The notes under the pieces: generated by a model
What the model was told of the DNA's origin: nothing
Database searches by the model: none
Seen by the model: only the letters and a program-made list of their open reading frames with translations
Translations under genes and position numbers: made by a program
Assembly (NCBI GenBank): GCA_016779005.1
Contig: JADHOL010000018.1
Location: 1 to 36,612, forward strand
DNA: 36,612 nt
From: Alphaproteobacteria bacterium
GTDB lineage: Bacteria; Pseudomonadota; Alphaproteobacteria; Puniceispirillales; Puniceispirillaceae
Direction of reading: 5' to 3'
In this document: positions 1-8,445 of the stretch, piece by piece
How positions within the stretch are numbered: the stretch's first letter is position 1
Layout: every line of letters starts with the position of its first letter

Positions 1-134
1 AAAGCTAATCATTAGAAATAGGGGATTATACTTTACAGAATAAAACTTTATTACTATAACCTAGCACGCTTGGCCAAATAACATATTGGTTATGCACATT
101 TTCTTTCAGACCACTTTCAAGAGGTACTTAAATC

Positions 135-2141
135 ATGACCAGCGCGTATATCCCTGTCGCTCTTGGGGCATTCGGCTTAATTGTCGCTTTTTTTGTTTAT
201 CAATGGATTAAAAAATCTCCAGTCGGAAACGGCCCGGAAAAAGATATAGCAGATGAAATACATCTTGGCGCCATGGTCTTTATGGCCAGCGAATATAAGC
301 GTCTTGCTATTTTTTGTGTGATTTGCATTGTTGCTCTTTACGCCAGCTTGGGAGAGGGAACAGCCATTGCATTTACGCTTGGTGCCTTATGTTCTGGCAC
401 TGCTGGTTATATTGGAATGTACACAGCAACGAAAGCTAACGTGCGAACAGCGGTAGCCGCCAAGAATAAGGGCGCAGCTGAGGCATTGAATATAGCCTTT
501 TTTGGAGGCTCTATTATGGGCCTTACGGTTGCATCTATGGGCTTGCTCGGAATAGGGGTGCTATACGGGTTTATGGGCAATACGTTGCACGGGATAGAAT
601 CTATTGAAGGCTTTGCAATGGGCGGCTCTTCTGTGGCTTTGTTCAGCCGTGTTGGCGGCGGTATTTTTACTAAATCTGCAGATGTTGGCGCTGACCTTGT
701 TGGTAAGGTTGAAGCAGGTATTCCGGAAGACGACCCCCGCAATCCAGCAGTTATCGCCGATAATGTGGGTGATAATGTTGGTGATGTTGCCGGCATGGGT
801 TCAGATATATTTGAGTCTTATTGTGGTGCGATGATAGCATCGATGGCGCTTGCTGCATCGATGTCAATGGCGTCCTTGGATGTCCTAGGCGGCAACAGAT
901 CTGTATTGCAGTTCATGCCACTAGCTCTTGCATCAACAGGGCTTATTTGCTCACTACTTGGAATTTTGTCCGTAAAATTATTCTCTAACAAAAGCGCCGA
1001 TGTTGCCTTGCGATTTGGCACCATAGGCTCTGCTGTTATATTCATAGGGGCGGCCTATTTTGTGATTACCAGCATCGGCGCATCCGTTGGGGTTTGGTAT
1101 GCGGTGCTTGTGGGCGCGATAGGCGGTATCATTGTTGGTCTGGTAACTGAATATTATACCGGAGGCGCTCCGGTTCGGAAAATTGCCAAAGATGGTGAAA
1201 CGGGACCGGCAACTGTGATGATTTCTGGATTGGCAATTGGCATGCAGTCTGTTGCTATTCCAGTGCTTACGATTGCAGCTATAATCTTCTTTGCAAATCT
1301 TTCAGCTGGTCTTTACGGCGTTGGAATGGCTGCTGTTGGTATGTTGGCCACCGTTGGAATTACCATGGCGATTGATGCATATGGACCAGTAGCAGACAAT
1401 GCTGGCGGTATTGCTGAAATGGCTGAAATGGGCCCAGAAACACGTGAAATTACAGACTCTCTTGACGAGGTTGGCAATAGCACGGCTGCTATCGGTAAAG
1501 GGTTTGCCATTAGTGCGGCTGCTCTGGCAGCTCTTGCGCTAATCAGTGCCTATATTGTTAAGGTCAGTAATGGAGACCCTAATTTTGTGCTTGCCATTAA
1601 TGACCCGATTGTTCTTGTGGGTATGTTTATTGGCGGTATTTTCCCTTTCCTTGTAAGTTCTATTACGATGACTGCCGTTGGTGATGCTGCTTTTGAGATG
1701 ATTATCGAAGTGAGACGCCAATTTAAGGAAATACCTGGCTTGATGGAAGGCAAAGCAAAGCCTGATACAGCTCGCTGTGTGGATATTGCAACGCGTGCTG
1801 CGCTGCGCAAGATGATTCTACCTGGTTCACTAGCTGTGCTTGCTCCTGTTGTAATTGGCTTTGGTCTTGGACCAAAAGCGCTAGGCGGCATGCTTGGCGG
1901 CGCGCTAATCTGTTGTGTCATGATGGCTCTTATGATGGCAAATGCTGGCGGTGCATGGGATAATGCCAAGAAGTATGTTGAAAAGGGCAATTATGGCGGC
2001 AAGGGTTCTGATGTCCATAAAGCAGCTGTTGTTGGGGATACGGTTGGCGATCCTCTTAAAGATACGTCTGGTCCGGCTATGAACATCCTAATCAATGTAA
2101 TGGCAATTGTGAGCCTTGTTATCGCGCCACTTCTTATTTGA
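135..2141 (+). CDS. hppA: Membrane-bound proton/sodium-translocating pyrophosphatase
   Basis: Hydrolyses cytoplasmic pyrophosphate and uses the energy to pump H+ (or Na+) across the inner membrane. The 668-residue, highly hydrophobic protein is full length for the family and carries its hallmark blocks: [31 protein letters not shown], the FESY helix, [12 protein letters not shown], and the C-terminal [12 protein letters not shown] and [14 protein letters not shown]. At residues 447-456 it reads [10 protein letters not shown]. Ala451 and Gly454 occupy the two positions (460/463 in Carboxydothermus numbering) that separate K+-dependent enzymes (A/G) from K+-independent ones (K/T), so I infer a K+-dependent enzyme. 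I cannot tell H+ from Na+ pumping by eye. The ATG at 135 has an AAGAGG ribosome site about ten bases upstream. The 134 bases before it show no clear promoter. A strong intrinsic terminator follows, so the gene is probably monocistronic. Confidence 0.97.
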   Translation: MTSAYIPVALGAFGLIVAFFVYQWIKKSPVGNGPEKDIADEIHLGAMVFMASEYKRLAIFCVICIVALYASLGEGTAIAFTLGALCSGTAGYIGMYTATKANVRTAVAAKNKGAAEALNIAFFGGSIMGLTVASMGLLGIGVLYGFMGNTLHGIESIEGFAMGGSSVALFSRVGGGIFTKSADVGADLVGKVEAGIPEDDPRNPAVIADNVGDNVGDVAGMGSDIFESYCGAMIASMALAASMSMASLDVLGGNRSVLQFMPLALASTGLICSLLGILSVKLFSNKSADVALRFGTIGSAVIFIGAAYFVITSIGASVGVWYAVLVGAIGGIIVGLVTEYYTGGAPVRKIAKDGETGPATVMISGLAIGMQSVAIPVLTIAAIIFFANLSAGLYGVGMAAVGMLATVGITMAIDAYGPVADNAGGIAEMAEMGPETREITDSLDEVGNSTAAIGKGFAISAAALAALALISAYIVKVSNGDPNFVLAINDPIVLVGMFIGGIFPFLVSSITMTAVGDAAFEMIIEVRRQFKEIPGLMEGKAKPDTARCVDIATRAALRKMILPGSLAVLAPVVIGFGLGPKALGGMLGGALICCVMMALMMANAGGAWDNAKKYVEKGNYGGKGSDVHKAAVVGDTVGDPLKDTSGPAMNILINVMAIVSLVIAPLLI

Positions 2142-2180
2142 GGGCAGGATTGCTTTTCTTAAATATATGACTATTTTTTT

Positions 2181-2212
2181 AAAAGGGTCGGCAAGCTGTC
2201 GACCTTTTTTTT
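2181..2212 (+). terminator. Intrinsic terminator of hppA
   Basis: Five-base perfect stem GGTCG (2186-2190) and CGACC (2200-2204) around a nine-base loop. It is flanked by an A-run on the left and followed by eight T on the right, and lies 40 bases after the hppA stop. The A/T flanks can extend the stem. The position and T-run fit a Rho-independent terminator for the plus strand. Confidence 0.85.
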
Positions 2213-2261
2213 AATCCTTCTAACCTGCGCTAAATGCTAATCAGCAGAGGTATTATCAACA

Positions 2262-3380
2262 GTGATGAGTGAAGAAGTTGTAATCATTGGAAATAGTTTT
2301 AGCGGTCTTGGGACGGCGATTGCCTGCGCAAAACATGGCTATCAGGTCACGGTAATTGCGCCTAATAACCAGTCAAGTTTCATCGGTGGATTACAAATAG
2401 CGCCTAACGGATTGGCTGCTTTATCGTCACTAGGGGTAGAGCAAGAAATACTGAATAAAGCGGTTAGACTTCTAGCAGCACACATTAAAGCATTCGACAC
2501 GGCGGTCAGCCTTACAAATATTCCGCTCTCCTTGAACAACGCTCCTTATGTCTCGATTGCACGTCAGGATCTATATGAAATCTTATTGAATAAGTGCCTT
2601 ACAAATTCACTTATTAACTTTATGGACGCCAGAGTTTTAGCTATCACCAGCAAAAATAATCACACTAGGCTGGCACTAGATACTGGTGAAATTATTACAG
2701 CGCCCATTATTATAGGCGCGGATGGCTGGGATGGCAAAACACGGCACTTCATCAGCCCTTCAGCACGTCAGAAAAACTCTGGATATTCTATCTATAGGGG
2801 GATTTTTCCTGCCTCAAAAGTGCCAGCGGGTTTTTCCTATCCTGATGTGCAATTATGGCTTGGTAATTCATGCCATCTGGTATCTTATCCAATCCAAAAT
2901 AGCCAAGCTGTTAATTTCGTATTTGCTTTTTCAGAGCGCGCTTTTGAGTCTCACTCAATTGACGCTATCTTCTACAATCATCCGGTGCTCTCGATGCTGG
3001 GGGAGTATACTCAAAATTGGCACTTAACCCCCATTAAGCAATTTGATTCATTATCAAACTGGCGGCGGGGCGGAATAACCTTAATTGGGGATGCAGCACA
3101 CCCGATGCCCCCTCATCTAGCACAAGGGGCAGGGCAATCATTCATGGATGTTGCAAGCATTGAAAATGGTCTTGGCACGGGGCTTACGCTATCGAACGCA
3201 ATTTCTAATATGATAACCACCCGAATGCCTAAAGCTCATTCTGTTGCTAAAAAAAGCCAGCTTTCTGGAAATATTTTTCGTCTAAATAGCCCCATTGCAG
3301 ATTTAAGAAACCAGCTCATCAGTATGGCTAGCCAGAAAGTTATTTCTGACTTTCTTCAAGATTTATGGCTAACAGCATAA
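2262..3380 (+). CDS. FAD-dependent aromatic-type monooxygenase (salicylate hydroxylase/UbiH-like)
   Basis: Group A flavoprotein monooxygenase, likely NAD(P)H-dependent; the substrate is unknown. The N-terminus has a Rossmann nucleotide-binding strand, VVIIGNSFSGLG, in which the second Gly of the usual GxGxxG is Ser. A DG-type motif, GADGWDGKTR, lies in the middle, with Gly in place of the usual Ser. The FAD ribose-binding GD motif GDAAHPMPPHLAQGAGQ lies near residue 275. The C-terminal pattern ending in SPIADLRNQ resembles salicylate and 6-hydroxynicotinate hydroxylases. The length of 372 residues is normal. The start is GTG at 2262 or ATG at 2265; a GCAGAGG sequence ends 11 bases before the GTG. 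It follows the hppA terminator and has no partner pathway genes nearby, so its role cannot be inferred from context. Confidence 0.85.
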   Translation: MMSEEVVIIGNSFSGLGTAIACAKHGYQVTVIAPNNQSSFIGGLQIAPNGLAALSSLGVEQEILNKAVRLLAAHIKAFDTAVSLTNIPLSLNNAPYVSIARQDLYEILLNKCLTNSLINFMDARVLAITSKNNHTRLALDTGEIITAPIIIGADGWDGKTRHFISPSARQKNSGYSIYRGIFPASKVPAGFSYPDVQLWLGNSCHLVSYPIQNSQAVNFVFAFSERAFESHSIDAIFYNHPVLSMLGEYTQNWHLTPIKQFDSLSNWRRGGITLIGDAAHPMPPHLAQGAGQSFMDVASIENGLGTGLTLSNAISNMITTRMPKAHSVAKKSQLSGNIFRLNSPIADLRNQLISMASQKVISDFLQDLWLTA

Positions 3381-3447
3381 CGCTAAATCCTTTTCAAACA
3401 GAATTAGATTATGCTGCTAGCAGGCATCCAATTACAGATACTTCCCC

Positions 3448-3901
3448 TTAGGGTTTCATTACATCTTCTGAGCCATGGACAGCATCGATACCGTCACCAG
3501 CCATTTTGGTTACAATCCAGCCTATCAGAAGCCCCCAAACGATGCCATCAAGAACAAACCAAAATGGAGATGACACAAATCCTGATATTATAGACTTTGC
3601 GATATAGGTAGAGAAATGCTCATAGTTAAAAAAGGTAACCGTAAAATTGAGCCCACCTCCAACCAATGCAGAGCGAACATACCATTTAAGGGGAAATTTA
3701 AAAATTGGGTGTCGTACAAAAATGCCCGCCATCGCAATCATGATGCCAAAGTTAGTATACCAAAAAATAAAACCCCAGCGGAGCCAAATTGATACATTAT
3801 CTACTAGCGTTGCTACCACGAAAAAAAATCAATATTCCAATCAAAAGACCGAGAAAAGCAGCTAGTTTAATGCCTTTAACTAAAGATGCATTGTTACTCA
3901 T
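3448..3901 (-). pseudogene. Small four-TM membrane protein gene split by a frameshift at a T8 homopolymer
   Basis: Family not recognised. An ATG at 3901, preceded by a good ribosome site (GGAGAGAAAG), opens a frame that reads 27 sensible hydrophobic residues (MSNNASLVKGIKLAAFLGLL...) and then a run of eight T (A at 3821-3828 on the plus strand). After the run it gives seven unrelated residues and a stop at 3797. The adjacent frame stays open from 3819 (GTG) to the stop at 3448, 123 residues with about three more membrane segments. Removing one T would join them into one protein of about 150 residues with four predicted transmembrane helices and a hydrophilic C-terminus (GDGIDAVHGSEDVMKP). If the 3448-3819 part is translated alone from GTG it lacks the first helix and has no obvious ribosome site. 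The split may be a real mutation, transcriptional slippage or a sequencing error. Confidence 0.6.
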
Positions 3902-4077
3902 CTTTCTCTCCAATTCCGTTAGTTTGGTATTATTTTTACAAGCTAGATGAAAAGTGTTAATATATCGTTAATGTGTTTTTGGAACACGTCCAATTAGGTA
4001 GAAAGCGCCTTGTCTTTGACATAAATTACCCCATTTCAAATAAGGCGGTCTAATAAAGGTGTAAGGGTAGTATCAAA

Positions 4078-4641
4078 ATGATGATTAACACTTTGAAATG
4101 GTTTTATGTAATTAGTACCAGCTTATTTTTAGGAACAGCATCTATGGCACATGCAAACACAGCCTATATGTTTGAGTTTGACTCAATTGATGGCGGAAAA
4201 ATATCTTTATCTGAATATAAAGGTAATGTGATTTTAGTTGTTAATACGGCATCTGAATGCGGGTTTACGAGTCAATATACAGGTCTACAAGCATTATGGG
4301 ATGAGTTTAAGGAGGACGGACTTGTTGTACTCGGTATCCCTAGCAATGATTTTGGCGGACAGGAGCCAGGAACTGACAGCCAGATTAAAAACTTCTGTGA
4401 GGTAAATTTTAATATTGATTTTCCCATGACAGCCAAAACGACTATTAAAGGGCGTGATGCACATCCTTTTTATCATTGGGTTAGTGACGAGTTGGGCTGG
4501 ATGGCAGGTCCTAAATGGAATTTTCATAAATATCTCATCGCTCGAAATGGGATATTACATGATTCCTTCTCATCTATGGTCAGCCCATCATCCGCGAATT
4601 TGCAAGAACAAATAACACTACTACTTGCACAGTCTGGATAG
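4078..4641 (+). CDS. Exported glutathione peroxidase-family peroxidase (Cys type)
   Basis: Reduces hydroperoxides. Residues 1-26 form a signal peptide ending SMAHA, so the mature enzyme should act in the periplasm. The peroxidatic cysteine is Cys61 in NTASECGFT. Gln95 (DFGGQEPG) and Trp147-Asn148 (PKWNFHK) complete the usual Cys-Gln-Trp-Asn active site. Cys107 (NFCEVNF) aligns with the resolving cysteine of thioredoxin-dependent members, so the reductant is more likely a thioredoxin-like protein than glutathione. The 187-residue length equals a 160-residue core plus the signal peptide. The start is ATG 4078 (a second ATG follows directly). A perfect TTGACA lies at 4016-4021, but only a weak -10 (AAATAA, 4038-4043) follows. 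The gene is alone and converges with the deacylase gene, six bases away. Confidence 0.92.
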   Translation: MMINTLKWFYVISTSLFLGTASMAHANTAYMFEFDSIDGGKISLSEYKGNVILVVNTASECGFTSQYTGLQALWDEFKEDGLVVLGIPSNDFGGQEPGTDSQIKNFCEVNFNIDFPMTAKTTIKGRDAHPFYHWVSDELGWMAGPKWNFHKYLIARNGILHDSFSSMVSPSSANLQEQITLLLAQSG

Positions 4642-4647
4642 ACAAAT

Positions 4648-5814
4648 TCATGCCTCTAATAACACGCCCTTCCGATTGCTAAGGGGTTTACTGCCAGCAA
4701 TTTTAGCAAGCGGCGCACCCTTCCAGATATATTTTTGAAGCATCATAGAAAAAACAATACCGCTCGTTCCTGCATAGACGGGAATTTTTTTGCGAAACGC
4801 ATCTGGCCCATCTAGCAAAAGGATGCTGGCTATTAATTCTCCTTCGTCAACCCTCTGACCAAGCGTTACATGATAACACACTAATCCGCTAAACGGTGCC
4901 TTGATAATCTGGGTTGCATTAAATGGCAGTGCTGGCGGCATAATGGGCGCAGCTTTATCCATTTTTGAATTTATAAAACCACGCGTGATGAAAAACCCCA
5001 TTAAATTTTCGGCATCTAGTTTATTTAATGTTTCTTCAACATCAATTAATCCGCGATATTCTAGCGTTGCAGATAAAATAGGAGGCGGAACAGGCTTATC
5101 TGGACACAGACGCTGAAGGTCTATCCATAATCTTGGCCATACTTCATCAAAAGAACCTCCGCCAGAATTTTCTGCTGTTAATGTTACGCGTGAGCCCATC
5201 CAGTTTGCTAAATCCTGATATTCCGGCATTAATTGGGGCACAATATAAATATGGTTTGTCGCATCCACATCGCAATGCAAATCCAGAACAACATCACATT
5301 CAATCGCTATTTTTATGATTTCAAACCGCAGTGTTTCGAGGGCTGTTATAGGGGTTTGACGGGCTATCCATCTGCGGACTGATGACAAGATTTTATCTTT
5401 ATTTTCGTGCTCATTTTCAGATAATTTATCCAATATATCTGGCTCATTATTTAAAATACACTCTGCAAGGTCTGGCCAATTACGGTTAAAATTTAATCCC
5501 GTAGAAAAATCAAATCTACCACTATGATGGTGATTATAAATTTGCGCCATCCCAATAGGATTCACCATAGGAAATACGATAAATTCGGCATTAAGCTGGC
5601 GTGACTTATCTGCCTGCTCTAACATATCTAAAAGATAATGCAGAACAAGCGTGCCTGGTTGCTCATCTGCATGCAGTCCTGCCTGCAGAAAAATCCTGGG
5701 GTGGGTGCCCTTTCTATCTGGAATAAAGTGATAATAAGACACGGTATAAGCAGCGCCAGGTGTATCTGCTGATAATGGAATTGTGATATGTTGAGTACTT
5801 ATTGCTGCCTCCAC
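4648..5814 (-). CDS. AstE/AspA-type zinc deacylase (succinylglutamate desuccinylase/aspartoacylase family)
   Basis: Predicted zinc-dependent hydrolase that removes an acyl group from an N-acyl amino acid or related amide. The zinc ligands are visible as His48 and Glu51 (GLHADEQPG) and His180 (VVLDLHCDVDATNH). The substrate-binding NFNRNWPD lies at 108-115 and a probable catalytic Glu in SATLEYRG near residue 249. The C-terminal third (APFSGLVCYHVTLGQRVDEG onward) is the lipoyl-like beta-barrel domain seen in this family. The protein is 388 residues and has no signal peptide, so it is cytoplasmic. It is the last gene of an amino acid ABC operon, 24 bases after the second permease. This suggests that the imported solute is N-acylated, or yields an N-acylated intermediate as in N-acetyl-diaminobutyrate deacetylases (DoeB/EutE) of ectoine catabolism. 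No other ectoine genes are here, so the substrate stays open. Confidence 0.85.
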   Translation of the reverse strand: MEAAISTQHITIPLSADTPGAAYTVSYYHFIPDRKGTHPRIFLQAGLHADEQPGTLVLHYLLDMLEQADKSRQLNAEFIVFPMVNPIGMAQIYNHHHSGRFDFSTGLNFNRNWPDLAECILNNEPDILDKLSENEHENKDKILSSVRRWIARQTPITALETLRFEIIKIAIECDVVLDLHCDVDATNHIYIVPQLMPEYQDLANWMGSRVTLTAENSGGGSFDEVWPRLWIDLQRLCPDKPVPPPILSATLEYRGLIDVEETLNKLDAENLMGFFITRGFINSKMDKAAPIMPPALPFNATQIIKAPFSGLVCYHVTLGQRVDEGELIASILLLDGPDAFRKKIPVYAGTSGIVFSMMLQKYIWKGAPLAKIAGSKPLSNRKGVLLEA

Positions 5815-5838
5815 ACCTTAGTGTAACAATAATATCTG

Positions 5839-6681
5839 TTACCTTAATAAATTAATAGATAGTTTTAATTTAGGCCGTTGCTGTACATCAAGATGCCTGT
5901 TTAAATACTGGTTTGCAGCTCCAAATACGACAATAATGATAAGCGTTACGGATATAAAATAACCTGCAACAATCGGGTATGGCAGAAACGGATTAAATGT
6001 TTTATCTGCAAAATAACTGGCATAATATAACGCATCCCCAGATTGCCGCCATGCCGGAAAGCCAGAGAAGAAAATCAGCGCTGTGGCATGAAACAGAAAA
6101 ATAGCCTCATTAGTATAAGAAGGCCAAGCAAGCCGAAGCATAGATGGCCAGATAATACGCCAGAATTTATTCCACCCCGTTATTCCATATGCTTCTGCTG
6201 CCTCTAATTCAGTCGAGGGGATAGAGCGTATCGCACCATAAAATATTTCGGCTGAATACGCGGCTGTATTGCAAAACAACACTATTAATCCGCCAAGCCA
6301 GGCTCTTGTCAGCCACCGCGTTTCCGCTGAAAGCGTTATAAATCCTAAATCAATCGTAACGCCAAGTTTGGGCAATAGAACAAATAACTCATATGCAAAG
6401 AAAAACTGAATAAATAAAGGCGAGCCTCTAAACAGAAAAATAAAGCTAATGGCTGGTATTCGGTAAAGGGCAGAACGGTTATTTTTACCAATCGCAAGGA
6501 TGATAGCAAACCAGAAACCAAAGAAAACAGCTATTAGTCCGAAATAGATATTCCAAATAAGCCCAGAGCCAATTAATACAGCTTGCTCGCATATCGTGAT
6601 ATCCGTTTTTGGCAGAATACGCTCTCCAATTCCAAGAGAGCGAAAAGCGTAATCCTGTATGGTGATCCAACAGCTGCTCAT
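5839..6681 (-). CDS. Polar amino acid ABC transporter permease (HisM-like)
   Basis: Inner-membrane permease subunit of a type I importer of the histidine/lysine/arginine/octopine group. It has several hydrophobic helices and the cytoplasmic EAA loop ELEAAEAYGITGWNKFWRII that docks on the ATPase. The N-terminal helix region includes the family's FRGSPLFIQFFF. At 280 residues it is slightly longer than classic HisM because of a roughly 40-residue leader. Its start overlaps the stop of the upstream permease by four bases (ATGA), showing translational coupling. With its partner it should form a heterodimer fed by the periplasmic binding protein encoded upstream. Confidence 0.93.
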   Translation of the reverse strand: MSSCWITIQDYAFRSLGIGERILPKTDITICEQAVLIGSGLIWNIYFGLIAVFFGFWFAIILAIGKNNRSALYRIPAISFIFLFRGSPLFIQFFFAYELFVLLPKLGVTIDLGFITLSAETRWLTRAWLGGLIVLFCNTAAYSAEIFYGAIRSIPSTELEAAEAYGITGWNKFWRIIWPSMLRLAWPSYTNEAIFLFHATALIFFSGFPAWRQSGDALYYASYFADKTFNPFLPYPIVAGYFISVTLIIIVVFGAANQYLNRHLDVQQRPKLKLSINLLR

Positions 6682-7559
6682 CCAGAATATCCTTGCAACT
6701 CACTACCTGCCATTGTTGCTTGACCATGGCTAAGTTTAAGCTGCAACTTGGCAAGAACTTTTCCGCTTACCCAAGTCATCACTAAATAAAAAATCAATAG
6801 ACCCGCAAAATAATAGACCCGCCAATCAGGATGGGGATAGGCATAGAGTGATGTTTTAGATCCACCCAATTCACGCGCCCAATATACGATATCTTCTACT
6901 CCTAGCAGAAATAATAAGGGGGTTGCCTTGATTAATATCATCCATAGGTTTGATAGACCTGGGATGGCATATACCCACATCTGCGGAACTAAAATTCGCC
7001 AGAAAACTTGCTTTTTACTAAATCCATACGCGGCAGCTGTTTCGGTTTGTGCCCTTGGAACCGCTTTCATAGCACCGCTCAATACGTTTCCAGCAAAGGC
7101 CCCAAAAACAATAGCAAATGCAATAAGGGCTAGTATAAATGCATATAGCTGATGCACCCATAAATCAGAGGTCGACAAAGGAAGCTTTGCTGCTTTGCAA
7201 ACAATAAAATCTGTTCCCCTCCATACTGGCTCCAAGACGTGCGAGCAAATGATTTTATGGCGAATAAATTCAAATAATTGATCAAGCGCTAACGGCACAA
7301 ACAGGAAAAAAACAACATCAGGGACACCCCTCACCATATTAATATAGCCTTTGGCAATTAGTCTGACCGGCCAGATTGAAGAGCGAACGCCAGAGGTAGC
7401 AACAAAACCAAATAATAGAGATAACGGAGCCGCACAAAAAAGAAGAACTAATACAACAATAAAAGACCCATAAAACGCAAAATGCTTTGCAGTAGTCAAA
7501 TAGCACATAAGCCAAATAGTGCCTTCAAGCGAAGATGGATCAGCACAAGCATCAAACAT
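6678..7559 (-). CDS. Polar amino acid ABC transporter permease (HisQ-like)
   Basis: Second inner-membrane permease of the same importer. The EAA loop reads TETAAAYGFSKKQVFWRILV, followed by PQMWVYAIPGLSNLW. The N-terminal part has the MVRGVPDVVFFLFVPLALDQ segment, the counterpart of the RGTPLL region in HisQ/ArtQ. The length is 293 residues; an insertion around residues 85-125 with three cysteines makes it longer than enteric HisQ. The start is ATG 7559, preceded by AAGGG at good spacing. It lies 128 bases downstream of the binding-protein gene, and that gap holds a stable hairpin, so permease expression is probably set below that of the binding protein. The four-base overlap with the next permease indicates equal output of the two. 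Confidence 0.92.
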   Translation of the reverse strand: MFDACADPSSLEGTIWLMCYLTTAKHFAFYGSFIVVLVLLFCAAPLSLLFGFVATSGVRSSIWPVRLIAKGYINMVRGVPDVVFFLFVPLALDQLFEFIRHKIICSHVLEPVWRGTDFIVCKAAKLPLSTSDLWVHQLYAFILALIAFAIVFGAFAGNVLSGAMKAVPRAQTETAAAYGFSKKQVFWRILVPQMWVYAIPGLSNLWMILIKATPLLFLLGVEDIVYWARELGGSKTSLYAYPHPDWRVYYFAGLLIFYLVMTWVSGKVLAKLQLKLSHGQATMAGSELQGYSG

Positions 7560-7620
7560 AAATAACCCTTTTATGGGGGCAAAAAAGCAGCGACTTCAAT
7601 TAGAGTAAGGAGCATTCATA

Positions 7621-7666
7621 AAAATCAGATGCGGGATGAAATTACACAACTCCCGCCCCGCATCTG
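7621..7666 (-). terminator. Hairpin with T-run between binding-protein and permease genes
   Basis: Perfect ten-base inverted repeat CAGATGCGGG (7626-7635) and CCCGCATCTG (7657-7666) with a 21-base loop. Read on the minus strand, the stem is followed by ATTTTTATG. It sits about 20 bases after the binding-protein stop. It can act as a partial terminator or as a 3' stabiliser that gives more binding protein than permease, as known for other periplasmic-binding-protein operons. Which of the two applies is inference. Confidence 0.65.
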
Positions 7667-7687
7667 CTAAAAATATTTTAAAACAAC

Positions 7688-8407
7688 CTAGAAAAGCTCT
7701 CCAATTTCCCATTGTTTGATAAGGTTATTAAGAGTTCCATCTGCTTTCATTGAATTAATAGCAGCATTGAACTTGTCTTTTAGATCTGAGTCAGATTTAC
7801 GAATACCCATTCCAACTCCGCCACCAATAAGGACGCTATCTCCAACAAAACTTAGCTCACCGCCAGATTCGTTTACAATCGGATCCAAGAAAGCTTTATC
7901 TGCAATAACAGCATCTGCCTCGCCGTTTCTCACCGCTGCAATGGTCTCATCTGGGGTTGCGAACTCTACCAATGTAGCGCCTGATTCAACAACAAAGCTT
8001 GCCTGAATGGTACCTGTCTGAGCTGCTATCACGCCAGAATTAAAATCAACAGATGCGCCAGATAAGGCAACATATTTAGAGGGATCTGGCTGAGTATAGT
8101 TTGTTGTAAAATCTATTTCCTTCATACGCTCTTCGGTTATCGACATACCTGCTATAATGGTGTCGTAATTTCCTGCCTTCAAGTTTGGAATGATTGAATC
8201 CCAGTCATTCTTTACCCATGTGCAATCAAGACTTGCTCTTTTACATAGCTCGTTTCCAAGATCTATTTCAAATCCGATAAATTGACCATTATCGTCAATA
8301 CCATTAAAGGGCATATAAGCACCCTCAGTGCCCATACGCACCGTGTCCGCATAAGCTGAGCTAAGAGCAAAACCAGTAAGAACAGCTGCTAATAAAATTT
8401 TCTTCAT
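7688..8407 (-). CDS. Periplasmic polar amino acid-binding protein of the ABC importer
   Basis: Captures the solute in the periplasm and delivers it to the two permeases. The start is ATG 8407: a strong GAGGAG site lies seven bases upstream and the protein then begins MKKILLAAVLTG, a signal peptide cleaved after SSAYA (residue 20). A longer reading from TTG at 8422 would run through the ribosome site and is rejected. The mature part is a bacterial solute-binding domain 3 with GAYMPFNGIDDNGQFIGFEI near the N-terminus and GMSITEERMKEIDFT. Cys55 and Cys62 (ELCKRASLDC) match the conserved disulfide of HisJ/LAO/ArtJ proteins. The close match to that group suggests a cationic or opine-like amino acid. 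The gene lies between the ATPase (38 bases upstream) and a hairpin. Confidence 0.93.
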   Translation of the reverse strand: MKKILLAAVLTGFALSSAYADTVRMGTEGAYMPFNGIDDNGQFIGFEIDLGNELCKRASLDCTWVKNDWDSIIPNLKAGNYDTIIAGMSITEERMKEIDFTTNYTQPDPSKYVALSGASVDFNSGVIAAQTGTIQASFVVESGATLVEFATPDETIAAVRNGEADAVIADKAFLDPIVNESGGELSFVGDSVLIGGGVGMGIRKSDSDLKDKFNAAINSMKADGTLNNLIKQWEIGELF

Positions 8408-8445
8408 GATGTATCTCCTCAATTAACGTTCAAGTGCATTTCCAA

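Noticed and set aside
407-1990. Several antisense and alternate-frame open frames inside hppA
   Set aside because: They lie entirely within a strongly conserved gene and have low-complexity Ala/Ser/Pro/Ile compositions typical of shadow frames.
8408-8422. Longer start (TTG) for the binding protein
   Set aside because: The extra codons read through the GAGGAG ribosome site; ATG 8407 followed by a signal peptide is clearly better.
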